Below, one piece after another: positions 61,901 through 64,000 of a stretch of 64,000 nt of DNA (positions are counted from its first letter, which is position 1; every line of letters starts with the position of its first letter). The DNA is taken from positions 122,842-186,841 of the forward strand of contig CAJNOL010000022.1 in assembly GCA_905250125.1 (NCBI GenBank). Direction: 5' to 3'. The position numbers and the translations under genes were made by a program. The notes under the pieces were generated by a model. The model did not search any database, was not told where the DNA came from, and was given only the letters and a program-made list of their open reading frames with translations. Origin of the DNA: Rotaria sordida (Eukaryota > Rotifera > Eurotatoria > Philodinida > Philodinidae).

Positions 61901-63201
61901 ACCATAGATTTTAAATGTTCGATGAGCTGGAAAACATGCACGTGTTGTTTCATTATATACATTTGATGAATCAACTAGACCAAGTATAAATAATGGTAAA
62001 CAAATACCAAATGATATTAACCTATATAGAAAATAAATCTATTATATTTAAAAGAAAAATCAAAAAACAAAAAGAATAACGACAACAATATTCTTTTTGT
62101 TGTTTTTTTTCTTACCATATTGTTATTATTTTATAAGCCATTAAACTTCGTCGTTTATTTCGTCCATATTTTAGTGGATATCTCAATGTGAGATAACGAT
62201 CAAGTGACATAACACTAATATATAAAATAGAAATCAAAATCTTTGAAATAATAAATTTTTTTTTACCTCATATGCCATATCGAAGATGTACTACAACAAA
62301 CATCGAATGTTAACCAAACATTACAAGCTAATGCATTAAAAGGAAAATGTCCAATAAGTTCAACAGTAACAGCTAATGGCATAACAAGACATGCCACAAG
62401 ACAATCAGTAAAAGCAAGTGATGTTAAAAAATAATTAGTAGTATTTTGTAAATGTCTTTCACGTATAACAGCAATACATACAAGACTATTACCACATACA
62501 GTAAATAAAATAACTAAAATATATAAGAAATTTAATATTTAATTATAAATTTGATATAATTAACACTGTTTCTTTTTTTAATAAACTTTTCATTATTGAT
62601 ATTTTTTTTTCTTTTTATAGAAAAAAATCAGGTCTTATCCATTTCCGTTTTCAGGATATTCATGTATATGACGTTTTTTTCTTTTATTCCGTTTTTTTTT
62701 AGTATTCTTATTAGTATTGAATGGCTTATTATTTTGATATAAAAATGTCCTGAAAAGCTTGAATCGCTTATTCAGCTAGATTTATACTTATGAATATTGA
62801 TTTCTCTCTCACATTTATGATTTCATTTCTTTTTAATAACGATAAAAATATAGAAACTAAAGATGGTTATCAATAAGCTTTTTTTGTTTTTTTGTTAATA
62901 GTATACAAATAGTTTTTACTAATACTAACACCTAAATGAAAATAAAACAAAATAATAATGAAAACCTAGCAATAAATTTTATCAGATATATATACAATCG
63001 ATTAAATTAATATTCTGAATGTTTTTCTTTTAAATCAATTAAATAGCGTTACTTACTGGTAATCAATGATAAACTAGCCCACATAGGTTCAATATATCCT
63101 AAAAATTGTACATTATTATTATTGTCACTATTAAAGCGTATATCGTTTCTTGTTCCATTGATCATCATAGATGAAAGCCAATGATTCGTAGTCAATAGCA
63201 T
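58992..63201 (-). CDS. Aminergic GPCR, 5-HT2-like, with very long third intracellular loop, 902 aa
   Basis: Exons in coding order: 63057-63201, 62267-62513, 62116-62214, 61447-62021, 60975-61395, 58992-60213; sum 2709 nt. N-terminus with an NGT glycosylation sequon. TM1 has CGNSLVCIAV; TM2 has YFLTSLAFTDCLVACLVMP. TM3 carries the amine-binding Asp (D119 in FDVCCSTSSI) and DRY at 136-138 (MSLDRYLTLRYPLKYG). TM5 reads YGSFVAFFIPLIIMIVTYAL, very close to vertebrate 5-HT2 receptors. TM6 has ILWTPFFV and TM7 WLGYCSSGANPIIY (NPxxY near 843). The third intracellular loop spans roughly 530 residues with basic, polyasparagine (60056-60083) and polyglutamine (59711-59740) tracts. It sits at the plasma membrane; serotonin or a related amine is the likely ligand, probably through Gq as in the 5-HT2 class (family knowledge). 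A T-rich tract ending TTTGTAG lies 11 bp before the ATG. Octopamine or dopamine receptors are alternatives. Confidence 0.9.
59711..59740 (-). repeat. CAA run encoding polyglutamine in the GPCR loop
   Basis: A GTT repeat on the plus strand gives about ten consecutive Gln residues in the third intracellular loop. Confidence 0.85.
60056..60083 (-). repeat. AAT run encoding polyasparagine in the GPCR loop
   Basis: An ATT repeat on the plus strand gives about ten consecutive Asn residues in the third intracellular loop. Confidence 0.85.
60214..60974. other. GPCR intron, nothing recognised
   Basis: A 761-bp AT-rich intron between the exons at 60975-61395 and 58992-60213. The exon can read open beyond the chosen acceptor at 60214, but the acceptor gives a consistent phase. 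Confidence 0.5.
62514..63056. other. GPCR first intron, nothing recognised
   Basis: A 543-bp AT-rich intron splitting TM1 (ITI^ILFTVCGN). No element seen. Confidence 0.5.
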
Positions 63202-63949
63202 CGGATTTTTTTCTACAAAAAAAAAACGAATAAGTATAGATTTATAAGTACGTGTGCAATAGACAATAATATGAACGGATGTAGGCGAAGCTATAGTGTG
63301 AAGACTTGACTATGTCCGGATGTCCGTGTCAACATCAATCGTTCATTCCGACAAGAGGAAGTGAAGAAAAGATATAGAAAGCAAGCAAAAAAAAAAAAGA
63401 AAATGTTACTTCATGATATTGAAAAAATAAAGAAAAAACGTTGAAAATATATATTTGTGTAGGTCGAAACTTTTTATCTGATAGAAAAAAAACGAGATTC
63501 GATGATTGGAACAGATAAAAAAAGATATATATATATATTTATTGATTTAAGATTATCATCTACACATCATTACTTTCATATTTCGAATAGATAGTTTATT
63601 TAATAATCTTCATAGTTATTGCATGAACGTCAGTATTTGTCTAATATTCATCTATATGCTTCGTTTAAATGAATACCGAAGTGTAAAACAAGAACGTGCT
63701 TTTGTTCGATCTATTAAATTTCATATACATCTTACGACGTAGTTCGACTCACATTCAAGGAAAGTATTGACGGCAATAAGAGTTTCCTGATGGTGTTTCA
63801 CCAACGTCAAGGACATTAGCCGCCGGCAGCAGATACATTGGAACATCGACAAATTATCTACTATCTTCTTCCCTTTATTCCTTTTCTCTTTCATTCTAAT
63901 AGAAAATGAGAGCGTGACAAGCACAACGGGTGATCCTTTCTCATATATG

Positions 63950-63952
<3 letters not shown>
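63202..63952. other. Upstream region of the GPCR
   Basis: AT-rich sequence with a TA run near 63523-63538. It may contain a 5' untranslated exon and promoter, but neither can be located. Confidence 0.4.

Positions 63953-64000
<48 letters not shown>
63953..64000. repeat. GA dinucleotide microsatellite, running off the window
   Basis: Uninterrupted GA repeat to the last base. An assembly break or collapsed repeat here is possible. Confidence 0.9.

Noticed and set aside
1..64000. tRNA, rRNA, CRISPR, LTR retrotransposon or Penelope-like coding sequence
   Set aside because: I looked for tRNA arm motifs, regularly spaced repeats, long terminal direct repeats and reverse-transcriptase motifs and found none that I can support.

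Overview
This is a nuclear, AT-rich eukaryotic window. Coding exons are separated by short AT-rich introns (often 45-70 bp, GT..AG), codons end mostly in A or T, and genes lie on both strands. No bacterial-type operon, CRISPR array, rRNA or tRNA is visible. The mixture suggests a bdelloid rotifer of the Rotaria/Adineta type: clear animal genes (PHIP/BRWD, HIP1, an aminergic GPCR) beside genes common in fungi and bacteria (a GT32 glycosyltransferase, an FAD_oxidored-type oxidoreductase), dense short palindromic DNA transposons, and short GTGTGG-like tracts. This assignment is inference from gene content and style.

Layout. 1-5886 (+): 3' part of a PHIP/BRWD gene (cryptic Tudor-like region, two bromodomains, acidic/Arg-rich tail). 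6318-6904 (-): a small two-exon orphan gene. 7856-10060: three adjacent palindromic transposons. 10384-14153 (+): a VIT/vWA protein with two C-terminal ZZ fingers. 14159-27094: about 13 kb without a convincing gene, holding a diverged tandem duplication, three hAT-type MITEs with exact 8-bp target duplications, a palindrome interrupted by one of them, and a decayed mariner. 27095-31310: two membrane-anchored glycolipid-type enzymes in tandem (GT32 glycosyltransferase, then PIG-L-like de-N-acetylase) and a convergent, probably secreted FAD oxidoreductase. 31311-35650: no gene seen. 35692-47600 (-): complete 32-exon HIP1/Sla2 gene, with four palindromic elements in its larger introns. 47601-58991: intergenic, with three more palindromic elements, telomere-like hairpins and one decayed coding region. 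58992-63201 (-): complete six-exon 5-HT2-like GPCR with a very long third intracellular loop. The window ends in a GA microsatellite.

The intact genes do not form one pathway. PHIP/BRWD is chromatin reading, HIP1 is clathrin/actin coupling in endocytosis, and the GPCR is amine signalling. The functional neighbourhood most worth following is the GT32 + PIG-L pair: both look like membrane glycolipid/GPI-type enzymes, they are 147 bp apart, and a 3' splice-acceptor sequence sits just before the second ATG, as expected for a spliced-leader operon. I rebuilt every multi-exon model by hand from splice sites, and each keeps an open frame across its joins (coding lengths 2613, 531, 3705, 1653, 3867 and 2709 nt, all divisible by three).
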